The translations under genes and the position numbers were made by a program. Below, one piece after another: positions 1 through 8,156 of a stretch of DNA of 28,981 nucleotides. The stretch spans positions 1 through 28,981 of the IMG/VR virus record IMGVR_UViG_3300028595_000051, one strand, 5' to 3'. Numbering within the stretch: position 1 is the stretch's first letter; the number at the start of each line of letters is the position of its first letter. The DNA is from a virus. The notes under the pieces were generated by a model that saw only the letters and a list, made by a program, of their open reading frames with translations, made no database searches and was not told the DNA's origin.

Positions 1-127
1 AAACAAGGTTTGCCATATTACATAGCATCTGATAGGCGAAACAAGGTTTGCCATATTACATAGCATCTGATAGGCGAAACAAGGTTTGCCATATTACATA
101 GCATCTGATAGGCGAAACAAGGTTTGC
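1..127. repeat. 38-bp tandem repeat array, about 3.3 copies, cut by the left edge
   Basis: Identical 38-bp units begin at 1, 39 and 77, followed by a 13-bp partial unit at 115-127. Each unit starts AAACAAGGTTTGCC and ends GATAGGCG. Across each junction the string GGCGAAACAAGGTTTGCC can fold into a hairpin (GGC/GCC plus AAAC/GTTT, one bulged G, loop AAG), seen at 35-52 and 73-90. There is no spacer between units. The array lies beyond the terminator of the early operon and may continue to the left of the window. Its role is unknown: it could be a replication or packaging-end repeat, a REP-like element, or an assembly-end artefact. Confidence 0.9.
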
Positions 128-180
128 ATGAATCGGCAAAATAAAATGAATCGCATTCATTATCGGAAATTTAAAATTGA
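128..180. other. Short non-coding stretch with a 7-bp dyad
   Basis: Between the tandem repeats and the terminator there is no credible gene. It contains AATGAAT-CGC-ATTCATT at 145-161, a perfect 7-bp inverted repeat with a 3-nt loop. TGAATCG occurs twice nearby (129-135 and 147-153). The function is unknown. Confidence 0.5.
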
Positions 181-217
181 ATAAAAGTGACAGATCACCA
201 GAATCTGCCACTTTTAT
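181..217 (-). terminator. Rho-independent terminator ending the early/replication operon
   Basis: On the minus strand the core arms AAAAGTGGCAGAT and ATCTGTCACTTTT pair over 13 positions, with one G-U wobble and a 7-nt loop. Flanking ATA/TAT extends the stem to 181-217. The descending arm ends in UUUU and is followed by more AU-rich sequence. It lies about 135 nt past the ligase stop, where the leftward operon should end. The arms are nearly symmetrical, so it could also work in the other direction. Confidence 0.88.
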
Positions 218-352
218 ATGGAAATATCGATTTGATCTAAAAATTTTTTTATTACTTTTTTGATTTTCAATTTGATTTTTCAATTTCAAATTAACCGTTT
301 GGAACTCTGCCAAATCTAATGTAAAGTGAAATAAAAAATTTCAATTTGAAAA

Positions 353-1564
353 TTAACTACAAACTCTAACACACTCTGCAACCGGAAACTCAAGCATTCC
401 GCTATCAAGCACTTGTTTGTATTTCACCTTCAGCATCTTTCCTATATACCTTTCTTTGTGCAATAAAAAGTCTTCCTTCTCTACAACACTCCCTTCAAAG
501 CTTACCTCTTGTAGCTTCCTTGTTTTATTATCAAGCAGTATTACAGCCTTTCCTTGTGGAATCAGCTTTTCTCCGTCATAATAGCTTTGGATTGGTATGA
601 CATCTACAAGCATAAATTCATTGTCTTTGAATTTCTTCCCTTTAAATAAACAAGGGCTTCTCTTCTGCTCATATGGTCTGTCAAGCCTTATCATGATCCC
701 TTCATAGCCTTTATCCTCAACTTGCCTTATCACATCATAAGCATCGAAAGTCCCATCATTCATAATATAGTTAAACACTGGGAGTACGTATGAGTCATCT
801 ATAAAATAATCCATTACTTCAAGCAGCATTGCGTATCTGTTAAAAAAACACACCTTTCTGTTTTTATCAGAGTAAAAGTCAAAAATGTTATAGGTAAGAA
901 TCTCACTGTTTTTGTTTTTTGTTTTTACTGCTGATTGAATCTCTCCAAGCGTTTTCCCATGAATGTAAAGCTCTCCGTCGAGGATTACATCATCGAAATC
1001 TGGAAACATCCTTTTGAATTGAGAAACCACCATTTCAAGTCTTTCTTCAAGATTATCATTCACAATTGGGTATTCATCATGATTCCTGCTGTACTTTTTC
1101 CCATTCTTGTAATACATTCGAACACCATCTAACTTGAAACTCCAAAACACGTACTTAGTCCTATACTTATAAAATTTATTCTGCCCTTGCTCACTAAACC
1201 AATCGTATGCAAGCATAGGTTTGAAGATAGTAGCAGTATGAGCTTTTTCTGGTGAAAGCACATAGCCTTTACGTTTTTGCTGTTTTTTCCAAAGAGCCTT
1301 TGCTTCTTTTATTGCTTGTTCATGCGATGTTATAGAATTACTTTTTCCAGTATTTTTTGGTGATGAAATTGTGATACTGTCTCTAAGTTTACCTTCCACA
1401 CCTGTAACACTCTCAAGTACACCAAAAGTCTTGATCACACGATTATCTTCCACGCGTACCTTCCAGATTCTAATACTGCCGAGATTATCAAGAAGATATA
1501 ATGGTGGAAGATCTTTATAGTCGCTATTATACACCCTTGCATCTTGCATACTTGCATCTTGCAT
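353..1564 (-). CDS. ATP-dependent DNA ligase (phage type)
   Basis: Seals nicks using ATP through an enzyme-AMP intermediate, presumably on Okazaki fragments made by the neighbouring helicase and polymerase. With the start at 1564 (403 aa), the nucleotidyltransferase motif KLDGVR is at about 144-149 (Lys144 would be adenylated), DGELYI (motif III) at about 196-201, EGIMIR (motif IV) at about 288-293, LFKGKKF near 306, and GKMLKVKYK in the C-terminal OB-fold region. The first ~100 residues form a separate N-terminal region that looks WGR-like. An in-frame GTG at 1600 would give 415 aa, but it overlaps the upstream gene by 35 nt. The ATG at 1564 has AAGGGA 9 nt upstream and follows the upstream TAG stop after one base, so I prefer it. 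Last gene of the operon; stop TAA. Confidence 0.93.
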   Translation of the reverse strand: MQDASMQDARVYNSDYKDLPPLYLLDNLGSIRIWKVRVEDNRVIKTFGVLESVTGVEGKLRDSITISSPKNTGKSNSITSHEQAIKEAKALWKKQQKRKGYVLSPEKAHTATIFKPMLAYDWFSEQGQNKFYKYRTKYVFWSFKLDGVRMYYKNGKKYSRNHDEYPIVNDNLEERLEMVVSQFKRMFPDFDDVILDGELYIHGKTLGEIQSAVKTKNKNSEILTYNIFDFYSDKNRKVCFFNRYAMLLEVMDYFIDDSYVLPVFNYIMNDGTFDAYDVIRQVEDKGYEGIMIRLDRPYEQKRSPCLFKGKKFKDNEFMLVDVIPIQSYYDGEKLIPQGKAVILLDNKTRKLQEVSFEGSVVEKEDFLLHKERYIGKMLKVKYKQVLDSGMLEFPVAECVRVCS

Positions 1565-1565
1565 A
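1536..1565 (-). repeat. 15-bp perfect tandem duplication at the ligase start
   Basis: Two identical 15-bp copies (1536-1550 and 1551-1565) encode MQDAS and MQDAR at the N-terminus of the ligase. Each copy supplies an in-frame ATG, so the duplication creates two possible starts five codons apart. It looks like a recent slippage event. Confidence 0.85.
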
Positions 1566-1895
1566 CTATACATTCCCTTTAGGATATTTGCCATTAACAC
1601 TACAAAAGCGAATAATCATTTTATGTAGGCATTTCTGGCATATATCACAAGTTATATGATTGCAATCACCAAACACACTACTATAACCTCCATAAAAACC
1701 AATGTGATGAAATTCCTGAAGTTCCAGATCATAATTCATACCTTGAGATTCTTCTGTGCATTCCATACCGCAAATATCACATTTATATCCAAGAAGGATT
1801 TCCTCTGTTGTACCTTCACTGTCTTCATGAATTATTTCTCCGTTATTTGCATCATAGTATTTTGTTCTTTTGACGACATCTTTTTTAATTTTCAT
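1566..1895 (-). CDS. Small cysteine-rich, probably zinc-binding protein
   Basis: 109 aa, function not recognised. It has C39-x2-C42 (with Cys46) and, about 40 residues later, C83-x2-C86-x2-C89, the arrangement of a two-knuckle zinc-binding fold. Between them is FHHIGFYGGYSSVFGD; aromatic/glycine segments of this kind occur in small phage and bacterial zinc-finger-like proteins. The ATG at 1895 has GGAGG 9 nt upstream and follows the previous gene's TAA by one base, so translation is likely coupled. The stop is TAG, one base before the preferred ligase start. Zinc binding is inferred from cysteine spacing only. Confidence 0.75.
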   Translation of the reverse strand: MKIKKDVVKRTKYYDANNGEIIHEDSEGTTEEILLGYKCDICGMECTEESQGMNYDLELQEFHHIGFYGGYSSVFGDCNHITCDICQKCLHKMIIRFCSVNGKYPKGNV

Positions 1896-1896
1896 T

Positions 1897-2085
1897 TTAC
1901 GGAGCCTCCATTTTCAATCTGTAGGTTTTCTCTTCTACAAGTTCATATTTGATGATTCCATTAATTGCATCTATCTGGCCTTCCTTATAAGCTACTTCAT
2001 ATGTCATAGCTGCACCTACTAACGCCCCAACGAGAAGAAGACCAAGTACTGTTACGACAATAAGAATATTCTCCATTACATTCAT
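1897..2085 (-). CDS. Small single-pass membrane protein, paralogue A
   Basis: 62 aa. A hydrophobic segment at about residues 6-28 (ILIVVTVLGLLLVGALVGAA) forms one membrane helix. It is followed by a short soluble tail, YKEGQIDAINGIIKYELVEE. That tail is nearly the same as the tail of the gene just upstream (2104-2301), while the membrane parts differ, so the two are tandem paralogues with a conserved cytoplasmic or periplasmic motif. The start at 2085 has AAGGAA upstream; a second ATG lies three codons in. The function is unknown. Membrane location is predicted from composition. Confidence 0.75.
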   Translation of the reverse strand: MNVMENILIVVTVLGLLLVGALVGAAMTYEVAYKEGQIDAINGIIKYELVEEKTYRLKMEAP

Positions 2086-2103
2086 TGAATAGTTTCCTTA
2101 TTA

Positions 2104-2301
2104 TTATTTTTGAAACTTCCAGGTTTTTTCTTCTACAAGTTCATACTTGATAACACCGTTTAAAGCATCAATTTGTCCTCTCTTGTAGTATATGTTTTTA
2201 GATATTGCAACACCAAATAGAAACATTAATACTGCAAATATTGTGATAGTAATAATTATGATAATAGGTATAGTATCATTATGCGACGGCTGATATCCCA
2301 T
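2104..2301 (-). CDS. Small single-pass membrane protein, paralogue B
   Basis: 65 aa. Residues about 11-33 are strongly hydrophobic (PIIIIITITIFAVLMFLFGV) and should span the membrane. The tail YKRGQIDALNGVIKYELVEE matches that of the downstream gene (1897-2085). The start at 2301 is preceded by GGGGG with 6-nt spacing. The gene ends in two consecutive TAA codons. It lies 15 nt past the HNH gene stop and is in the same frame as it. The function is unknown; the conserved tail may bind a partner or target the protein. Confidence 0.75.
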   Translation of the reverse strand: MGYQPSHNDTIPIIIIITITIFAVLMFLFGVAISKNIYYKRGQIDALNGVIKYELVEEKTWKFQK

Positions 2302-2316
2302 GTAAACCCCCAGGTG

Positions 2317-2952
2317 CTATTCTTCCTCAGAAGATGAATTTTTAAAACTTCCGTCTGAATTTATTATGGCTTTTTCAAGAAGGTATTTGTAAGCGGTTGA
2401 TTGGCCGATGCAGGATGTGTAACCTGCATCTAACTCTGCTTTGTATCTTGCGATTACGGCATCTGTGAAGTCCTCGTAGTAGCCTGCATGAATTTGTTTT
2501 TTGTTTTTGTGTACGGATGTTTTCCATCTATTACGATAGCTATCCCAGCAAACACCTGTTATACCACTTGTGTTGGATTTTCTTAACCCCTTTACATTTT
2601 TAATATTGCATGATTGGGAGACTTCTCGGAGATTACAAATCCTATTATCATTACGTACTCCGTTTTTGTGGTCGATTAGGTGCTCAGAAAAGTAACCGTG
2701 TACATAACAGTACACAATTCTATGTGCAAAATAACTGATGCCATTTATCATCACTTTTACATAACCGTCGTTTTCATTACCTACTACTTTACCAGCAAAT
2801 CTTGTATTCCAACTTTTGTTGGCATAATCCCTCCATTTCCATTTTAATATGCCCGTACCAAGATCATAATCAAAAATCTCTCTTAGATATTCCTGCGTTA
2901 ATAGTTTTTCGTTTTCTCTTCCTTTTTCAAAATTATTCACCCTACCCTCCAT
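2317..2952 (-). CDS. HNH homing endonuclease with C-terminal AP2-like DNA-binding domain
   Basis: About 211 aa from the ATG at 2952. The N-terminal part reads FDYDLGTGILKWKWRDY, the usual lead-in of phage HNH enzymes. The HNH core contains AHRIVYCYVHGYFSEHLIDH, then NGVRNDNRICNLREVS, which supplies the two core Asn. It ends with an AP2/ERF-like segment, SGITGVCWDSYRNRWKTSV. Such genes are typically selfish free-standing endonucleases inserted beside replication genes; here it sits directly after the DNA polymerase. A TTG at 2973 would add 7 residues and overlap the polymerase, so I prefer the ATG. AAGGA lies 12 nt upstream of it, rather far. The stop is TAG. Confidence 0.9.
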   Translation of the reverse strand: MEGRVNNFEKGRENEKLLTQEYLREIFDYDLGTGILKWKWRDYANKSWNTRFAGKVVGNENDGYVKVMINGISYFAHRIVYCYVHGYFSEHLIDHKNGVRNDNRICNLREVSQSCNIKNVKGLRKSNTSGITGVCWDSYRNRWKTSVHKNKKQIHAGYYEDFTDAVIARYKAELDAGYTSCIGQSTAYKYLLEKAIINSDGSFKNSSSEEE

Positions 2953-2954
2953 TT

Positions 2955-5456
2955 TTAATGACAATCCTTCCAAGATTTCCCAATAACGTAATCCCCAACA
3001 ATCGGTACATTCATATTGTAATACTTCCCAGCATCAACAAATGCTTCTGAACACATCTCTCCAATTTTACTCCATGATAAATACCATTCACCGTTTTTCT
3101 CAAATGGGTTCCCAAAAACAAAACCACTTGTTTCTTCAATATATCTTAAACAAGAATCTTTGTCAAGGAATTTCTTGAATCTTACAAGTTTTTTACCAAC
3201 AGATAATTGAAGCTCGTCATGCATGAAGACATTAACAAGAATCTTTGAATCAAGATCTTCTTTTGAATTATCAAATGGAGATGCAAGAAACCCTTCATCC
3301 TTGCATCTTCTAAGAAAAATAACATGCTGTCTTTTCATTGTAGTAACGCCTGCCGATTGCAACAGCGTATTTAAAAGTGCGTGTTTGAATCTCGTATTAA
3401 GTAATCTTCCATCAACACCTTTGATGTGCTTTTTACCTCTACTTTCCCAATCTTTTTCAATATCTTCAACTAAAATCTTCAACGGTTTAGATTCATCCCA
3501 AAACTGATTAAATACTTTCTTTGCTTTACTTGTAGACCAGGACATACTTTTTGCAATTTTAGCTGGTTGGCCACCGTAAGAAATCATATATCTAAGAGTC
3601 TTTGCTTCATTCCTCTCAATACCTATAGCATCTGCTGTTTTTGTATGAATATCTCCATTGATGAGTTCATCTGTAAATTCAACCCCACCTTCTTTGTCAT
3701 ACGTATAATGTGCCAACATTCTTGCTTCAAGGGCACTTGCATCACTCCCAAGTTGATATTGATATTCGTTTTCAACACCAAAAAGACCACGCATATACTC
3801 TCCGTATAGGCTTGTATTCCTTGGAATATTTACTATAACACTATGCCTGAATCTTCCGGTAACTGCCGCAAGTGTATCTGCTGGTGTAGGTAATCGGCCA
3901 TCAATTTCAAGCCTTGGATGTGTTAACCAACCAGTGCCATTATCAGATAAAATACTATTTTTTCTATGTCTATAAGTCAGCCATAGAACTACGTCTTTAA
4001 CAAAATCTACTTTTTCTCCAAGTTTGATCAGATTCGGATCTATGTTCTTATCGTTATCTATTGTATATATTGGTGTTGAAAGAACAGTAAGCTTATTCCC
4101 ATTCATTTTTGACAAGAGATAAAACTTTAATGTTTCCCTGCTGCATTTTAAGTGCTTACATCTGATATCACAATACTCACTTTCAAGAGTTTCATTAACA
4201 TATCTTCCTATGCTTTCTACCACTTTACTTTGTGTTTTTTGTTTTTTCTTGCTATCTGTAAGAAGATCATTCTCATTCCAGTTTGAAGGTTGCCATCCAA
4301 TATTTACAAGATATTGTTTAATATCATCTTGATTTGCAAGTGTCATTTGTTCTGTAAGTATTGGCTGTTCTGCTTCTCTATTTTCAATCTTTGTGATGAA
4401 ATCAAAACAAAAATCCTCTCCATCAATATTAAATTTCTTGCAATAATTAATTGAGCTTACAGATAGAAGTGATTTGTGTTTGGGTACATACTTTTCAATA
4501 CTATCTTCACCATCTATTTTCATCTGTGAGATTGCAAAATTAATATCATTATCTTCCCAATCAATAAGATCAAAATAATCTTTTGCTTTTTTTGTAAGAT
4601 CACCTTTTGCTGTAAACATCTTTGAAAAATCAAATGGTTTCTTCCAAGGATTCTTTGGAAACACAGGCTGCTGGCTTTTAGGTAGCTTTCTAAGTGGCAA
4701 TTGAGGATGTACTCTATCTTCAAGCTCTTCCATTTTACTATTAAGATCTTCAACGCACCAATGTGCAAGTTCTTTATTAAATTTAAAACCGTAATGTTGA
4801 TATATACTAACAACATCTGCTATGCTTGCTTCAAGCTGATAAGACTCAAGCCAAGTATTAATAAAATTGCTACTACCACCAGCCTCTTCTATAAGTTTAT
4901 CATAAAGATATGCATTTAGATTCACATCTTGTTTGCAATATATAAGCATTTCTTCTGAAAACTCTTCCCAAACATCCTCTTCTCCATCAGAACTTCCAAA
5001 AGCAATCTTATGATTACCAAGTCGCTTGCCCCATTCTTTTAAACTGTGTCCTCCGATTCTGTCAGGATTTAATAATTTAGAGAGAATTAGCGTATCTACT
5101 ACAACAACCTTTTTGTTGCAACACACATCACAAAATACTTCGTGCTTATCATTAATACTACTTCTTTTGTGAATATTTGGATTAATACTATATGTAAAAT
5201 CTTTATCATACAATTTTAAAAATAGTAAATCAAAACCTATAATATTATGCCCTATAAGAATATCACCGTCTTGGATAATATCTTTGAATTTATATACATC
5301 ATCACCAACAAACTCAAACATTTCATTATCTACTTTTGCACATATAACATGAATCTTAAAATTATCTTTGAGTTTATATGGTAGATTACTATAATCTATA
5401 GTTGTATGATCTAATAGTCCTGTAGTCTCAATATCAAATACTATTTTTCTACCCAT
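2955..5456 (-). CDS. Family A DNA polymerase, T7 gp5-like, with 3'-5' exonuclease
   Basis: Replicative polymerase of 833 aa. Numbers are from the ATG at 5456. Exonuclease: DIETTG (Asp8, Glu10), IGHNIIGFD at about 68-76 (Exo II), YCKQD near 173-177 (Exo III). Polymerase: motif A SDASALE (Asp572), motif B R615-x3-K619-x3-Y623-x3-Y627-G, motif C HDE (746-748). The O-helix residue equivalent to T7 Tyr526 is Tyr623, which in T7-type enzymes allows dideoxynucleotide incorporation. The last residues SWKDCH resemble the WxxCH end of T7 gp5, so the C-terminus is intact. It is about 130 aa longer than T7 gp5, with extra length in the thumb region. A TTG at 5465 is possible, but the ATG at 5456 has AAAGG 9 nt upstream. 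Confidence 0.96.
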   Translation of the reverse strand: MGRKIVFDIETTGLLDHTTIDYSNLPYKLKDNFKIHVICAKVDNEMFEFVGDDVYKFKDIIQDGDILIGHNIIGFDLLFLKLYDKDFTYSINPNIHKRSSINDKHEVFCDVCCNKKVVVVDTLILSKLLNPDRIGGHSLKEWGKRLGNHKIAFGSSDGEEDVWEEFSEEMLIYCKQDVNLNAYLYDKLIEEAGGSSNFINTWLESYQLEASIADVVSIYQHYGFKFNKELAHWCVEDLNSKMEELEDRVHPQLPLRKLPKSQQPVFPKNPWKKPFDFSKMFTAKGDLTKKAKDYFDLIDWEDNDINFAISQMKIDGEDSIEKYVPKHKSLLSVSSINYCKKFNIDGEDFCFDFITKIENREAEQPILTEQMTLANQDDIKQYLVNIGWQPSNWNENDLLTDSKKKQKTQSKVVESIGRYVNETLESEYCDIRCKHLKCSRETLKFYLLSKMNGNKLTVLSTPIYTIDNDKNIDPNLIKLGEKVDFVKDVVLWLTYRHRKNSILSDNGTGWLTHPRLEIDGRLPTPADTLAAVTGRFRHSVIVNIPRNTSLYGEYMRGLFGVENEYQYQLGSDASALEARMLAHYTYDKEGGVEFTDELINGDIHTKTADAIGIERNEAKTLRYMISYGGQPAKIAKSMSWSTSKAKKVFNQFWDESKPLKILVEDIEKDWESRGKKHIKGVDGRLLNTRFKHALLNTLLQSAGVTTMKRQHVIFLRRCKDEGFLASPFDNSKEDLDSKILVNVFMHDELQLSVGKKLVRFKKFLDKDSCLRYIEETSGFVFGNPFEKNGEWYLSWSKIGEMCSEAFVDAGKYYNMNVPIVGDYVIGKSWKDCH

Positions 5457-5479
5457 ACCCACCAACCTTTCACAGCTAA

Positions 5480-5659
5480 TTAAACACCTCTACCTCTTGC
5501 AGCCCATTCCTGATATACCTTCTCAAAAGTCTTGTGATAGCTTGGCGTCTCAAGTTTGAAAAACAAAAACAGCTTCTTAAATATTCCCATAGCTTCATAT
5601 TCTTGTACACTTTCACCATATCTTCTACCAACTTCTGCAAGAAACTCATCAGCATTCAT
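5480..5659 (-). CDS. Small hypothetical protein
   Basis: About 59 aa, not recognised. It starts MNADEFLAEVGRRYGE and has an amphipathic/hydrophobic stretch IFKKLFLFFKL near the middle. The ATG at 5659 overlaps the previous gene's TGA as ATGA and has GGGAG 8 nt upstream, a classic coupled start. An upstream in-frame ATG at 5674 would overlap by 19 nt and is less likely. It sits between two small unknown genes and the polymerase. The function is unknown. Confidence 0.65.
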   Translation of the reverse strand: MNADEFLAEVGRRYGESVQEYEAMGIFKKLFLFFKLETPSYHKTFEKVYQEWAARGRGV

Positions 5660-5895
5660 ATCTTCCACTCCCATCCAATATAGTTATACGCTGCACTGTG
5701 CCTCATGTCAACATCTTCTTGTCTTAATGTGTTGAAAAACGCAATTGCATCTTTCTTTGTGTTGAACTCTTTAATTGTTCTCCCTTTAAGGGAACAATCC
5801 CAATCATTGGCCACATAGTATACAATCCAGGTCTTCTTACCTTTAAGAGGTACGCTGTCTATCGAGTAAGGTACTTCATTGGTGTTTATTGGCAT
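5656..5895 (-). CDS. Small hypothetical protein
   Basis: 79 aa, not recognised. The sequence has a compact single-domain look: KKTWIVYYVANDWDCSLKG (beta-rich), then KEFNTKKDAIAFFNTLRQ (helix). This resembles small phage proteins with a strand-helix layout, but I cannot assign a family. The ATG at 5895 has GGAG 10 nt upstream and follows the previous TAA by one base. The stop TGA overlaps the next start. It belongs to the early operon. Confidence 0.7.
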   Translation of the reverse strand: MPINTNEVPYSIDSVPLKGKKTWIVYYVANDWDCSLKGRTIKEFNTKKDAIAFFNTLRQEDVDMRHSAAYNYIGWEWKI

Positions 5896-5896
5896 C

Positions 5897-6139
5897 TTAA
5901 ATAATCTCCATCTCTTTTATTCCGTATCTCTCAAACATCCTACTTCCTACATTATAGACATACCACGGATCGGGGTCTCCCTGCTGCATAAGCTCATATA
6001 GGACTGATTGTGAGCTACATTTACTGCCAACATATATGAATTTGTTGAGATTGTCAACAAAATTCTCGGCTTCTTCTCTCAAATAAAAGATTTTTACTGT
6101 TCTTCTATATATGCAAGTCTCTACAAGGTAAACTTTCAT
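5897..6139 (-). CDS. Small hypothetical protein
   Basis: 80 aa, not recognised. It starts MKVYLVETCIYRRTVKIFYL followed by REEAENFVDNLNK: two strands and a helix, a layout like the following gene (5656-5895). The two may be distant relatives, though I see no clear identity. AGAGGA lies about 6 nt before the ATG at 6139. It is 30 nt downstream of the helicase gene and in the same operon. The function is unknown. Confidence 0.7.
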   Translation of the reverse strand: MKVYLVETCIYRRTVKIFYLREEAENFVDNLNKFIYVGSKCSSQSVLYELMQQGDPDPWYVYNVGSRMFERYGIKEMEII

Positions 6140-6169
6140 GGTTTTTCCTCTATATTATCAATACTGTAA

Positions 6170-7834
6170 TTATCCACACCAAATATCATCCGACGCATCA
6201 TAAAAAAGTCCTGTTTTTTCATCCATCTTTGTAATATCACACAGCCCTAATTTATCCGCTTCTCTATTTTTTGGAAGGTCTATCTGTACTCTCCCTCTTG
6301 TTTTATCAGGTAGAATCTCATTAGATATGCACATAACATTCCATGCAACAGATTCAAGAGATCCACTACCTCTTAAATTCTCCATTCCAGTTCTAAACCA
6401 AGTTGGTTTCTGAACATCCTTCTTTTTATCTTTACTTGCATCCCGATTTAAATGGCTGACAACAAAAAGGTGAATAGGGTTATTCTCACAAAAGCTACCA
6501 AGTTTGTCCATAGCATCGTCTAAAGCAGCAGTTTTGTTCACAATACCTGCATCTGACATTGCAAGTGTAATGTGATCAAAAAGTATAGGAAAGCAATTCT
6601 TGTTAAAATGCAAATTCTTTATTAAACTTAACAGGTATGATGATTTCAAACTACCGTAATGGTCTACACAGTGAAACAAGTCTGCTGCCCATTCATATGC
6701 CTCTCTTACTTCTTTTAGTGAGTGTCCACCACAATGTTGATCGAATTTGAATAGGTTAGGATGTACTTTTAGTCTTCTGGCTACCATTCTATTGACTGTT
6801 TTTCTAAGACGTTCTTCCAGCATCATAAGCCCTACATTGTGCCCTTGTTCTGCCATACAATACACAATTTCAAAAAAGATACTTGACTTACCTACACCAG
6901 AAAGTGCTGTGCCAACTGTTAACTCATATGGCCTAATACCAAGTATTTTGCTCATTAGTTTAGGGAATGATGGTATGTTAACACCCTTTTCAATAGGCTT
7001 CATGAAATCTTCAAATGGAAGTGCCTCTCTAATATCTACAATTTTCTCAGGTCTGAACTTTTTTAATTTTTTAGGAAACAAGATGCTGGATAAATAGGTG
7101 TAGTCACCTTTTTTTGTAAAATCACAAGGGTCTTTATACCCATCTGGTATCTGCACAACAAATACGTCTTTATCAAATAAATAAGCACCAACAGCCTCTG
7201 TAGCTTCTCTCCCTCTTATAACACTCTTAGATTCATTTTCTTTCCTGGCATCATTATCAAAACACAGAATTATCTCCGAATATTCCCTTATAAATTCTTC
7301 TCTCTCTGTAATACTCTTAACAGCATTTGGTGTACCGATATGTATTGAGACAACACATGGTATGAAATGTTTGAAGTCCTCTTTAGTTTTTAACTGCTTC
7401 CTCATAGTCTCAAAAAGAGCAAGACAGTCTGCTTCCCCTTCACTAATATATAACTTCTTTTTTGCAGTACCCTTCTCAGATGCTACCTTTTCACCGAACA
7501 ATTGACATTTAACACTTACAGTACCAACAGCCTCAAAGTAGCCGCTCTCTTCCTTTGTTTTGAACGAGTCAAGAACTTTATAGCCAATAACCTTACTACC
7601 ATCCCCACTATAATATGGGAATGCAATATACCGTATCCCTCCAAATTTACCATCATGTTCATCATAACCTACCTTAACACCGTAGAACTTCATTGTCTCA
7701 ATTGATATACCTCTATCTACCCACGCTTCTGTGTCCCACTTATTAATATCTTTAACAGAAAATTTATACTTGTATTCACTATTCATATAACCACCATCAG
7801 TACTGTATTGTTTTGTTTTTTTGTTGTGGCTCAT
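6170..7834 (-). CDS. T7 gp4-type primase/helicase lacking the N-terminal zinc-binding domain
   Basis: 554 aa. The Toprim domain has LYISEGEAD (catalytic Glu132) and CFDNDA (Asp193, Asp195). A RecA-like DnaB/gp4 helicase domain follows: Walker A SGVGKSS (Lys316), Glu340/Glu341 in LMMLEE, Walker B ILFDH (Asp420), SHLNRD at 460-465, and ENLRGSGSLE near 485-494 carrying the probable arginine finger. It should unwind the fork ahead of the polymerase encoded downstream. In T7 gp4 a Cys4 zinc ribbon precedes the Toprim domain and is needed for primer synthesis; the N-terminus here has no such cysteines, so it resembles the short gp4B form. AAGGA lies 8 nt before the ATG at 7834. Stop TAA. Confidence 0.93.
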   Translation of the reverse strand: MSHNKKTKQYSTDGGYMNSEYKYKFSVKDINKWDTEAWVDRGISIETMKFYGVKVGYDEHDGKFGGIRYIAFPYYSGDGSKVIGYKVLDSFKTKEESGYFEAVGTVSVKCQLFGEKVASEKGTAKKKLYISEGEADCLALFETMRKQLKTKEDFKHFIPCVVSIHIGTPNAVKSITEREEFIREYSEIILCFDNDARKENESKSVIRGREATEAVGAYLFDKDVFVVQIPDGYKDPCDFTKKGDYTYLSSILFPKKLKKFRPEKIVDIREALPFEDFMKPIEKGVNIPSFPKLMSKILGIRPYELTVGTALSGVGKSSIFFEIVYCMAEQGHNVGLMMLEERLRKTVNRMVARRLKVHPNLFKFDQHCGGHSLKEVREAYEWAADLFHCVDHYGSLKSSYLLSLIKNLHFNKNCFPILFDHITLAMSDAGIVNKTAALDDAMDKLGSFCENNPIHLFVVSHLNRDASKDKKKDVQKPTWFRTGMENLRGSGSLESVAWNVMCISNEILPDKTRGRVQIDLPKNREADKLGLCDITKMDEKTGLFYDASDDIWCG

Positions 7835-7854
7835 ATCACGAATCCTTATTACTG

Positions 7855-8130
7855 TTATTCACAAAACCCTCTTCTTAAAACATCAATTTCATCCTCACTA
7901 AAAGTTTCTTCAAGCTTATCATACAATTCTTTGAAAGCCCTTCTTTCAATCTCCATGTGAATAATCTCTGAGACTGCTCTCAATGCCTCTAAATCATCAG
8001 TAGACTTCATACCTTGTATGAGGCTATAGGCCTCCTTGTTATCAATACCAGAGATGGTAAATGCGCCGTTTAAACTAATACCACCAAACTTACCAGGTTG
8101 CTCTACTATAAAATCGATCTTACATCTCAT
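7855..8130 (-). CDS. Small hypothetical early protein
   Basis: About 91 aa, not recognised. The N-terminal third looks beta-rich (CKIDFIVEQPGKFGGISLNG); the rest is charged and helical (SEIIHMEIERRAFKELYDKL), ending in an acidic segment FSEDEIDVLRRGF. Two in-frame ATGs are close together (8136 and 8130). AAAGGA lies 7 nt before the one at 8130 and too near the one at 8136, so I prefer 8130. It lies between the SH3-like gene and the helicase, in one operon. The function is unknown. Confidence 0.7.
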   Translation of the reverse strand: MRCKIDFIVEQPGKFGGISLNGAFTISGIDNKEAYSLIQGMKSTDDLEALRAVSEIIHMEIERRAFKELYDKLEETFSEDEIDVLRRGFCE

Positions 8131-8156
8131 AATCATATCCTTTATATCCTTACTTA

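Noticed and set aside
1-127. CRISPR array
   Set aside because: The 38-bp units are contiguous with no spacers and no cas genes are nearby.
56-313. Minus-strand open frame of 85 codons at the left end
   Set aside because: It starts with TTG without a ribosome binding site, runs through the terminator hairpin and into the tandem repeats, and has no recognisable domain.
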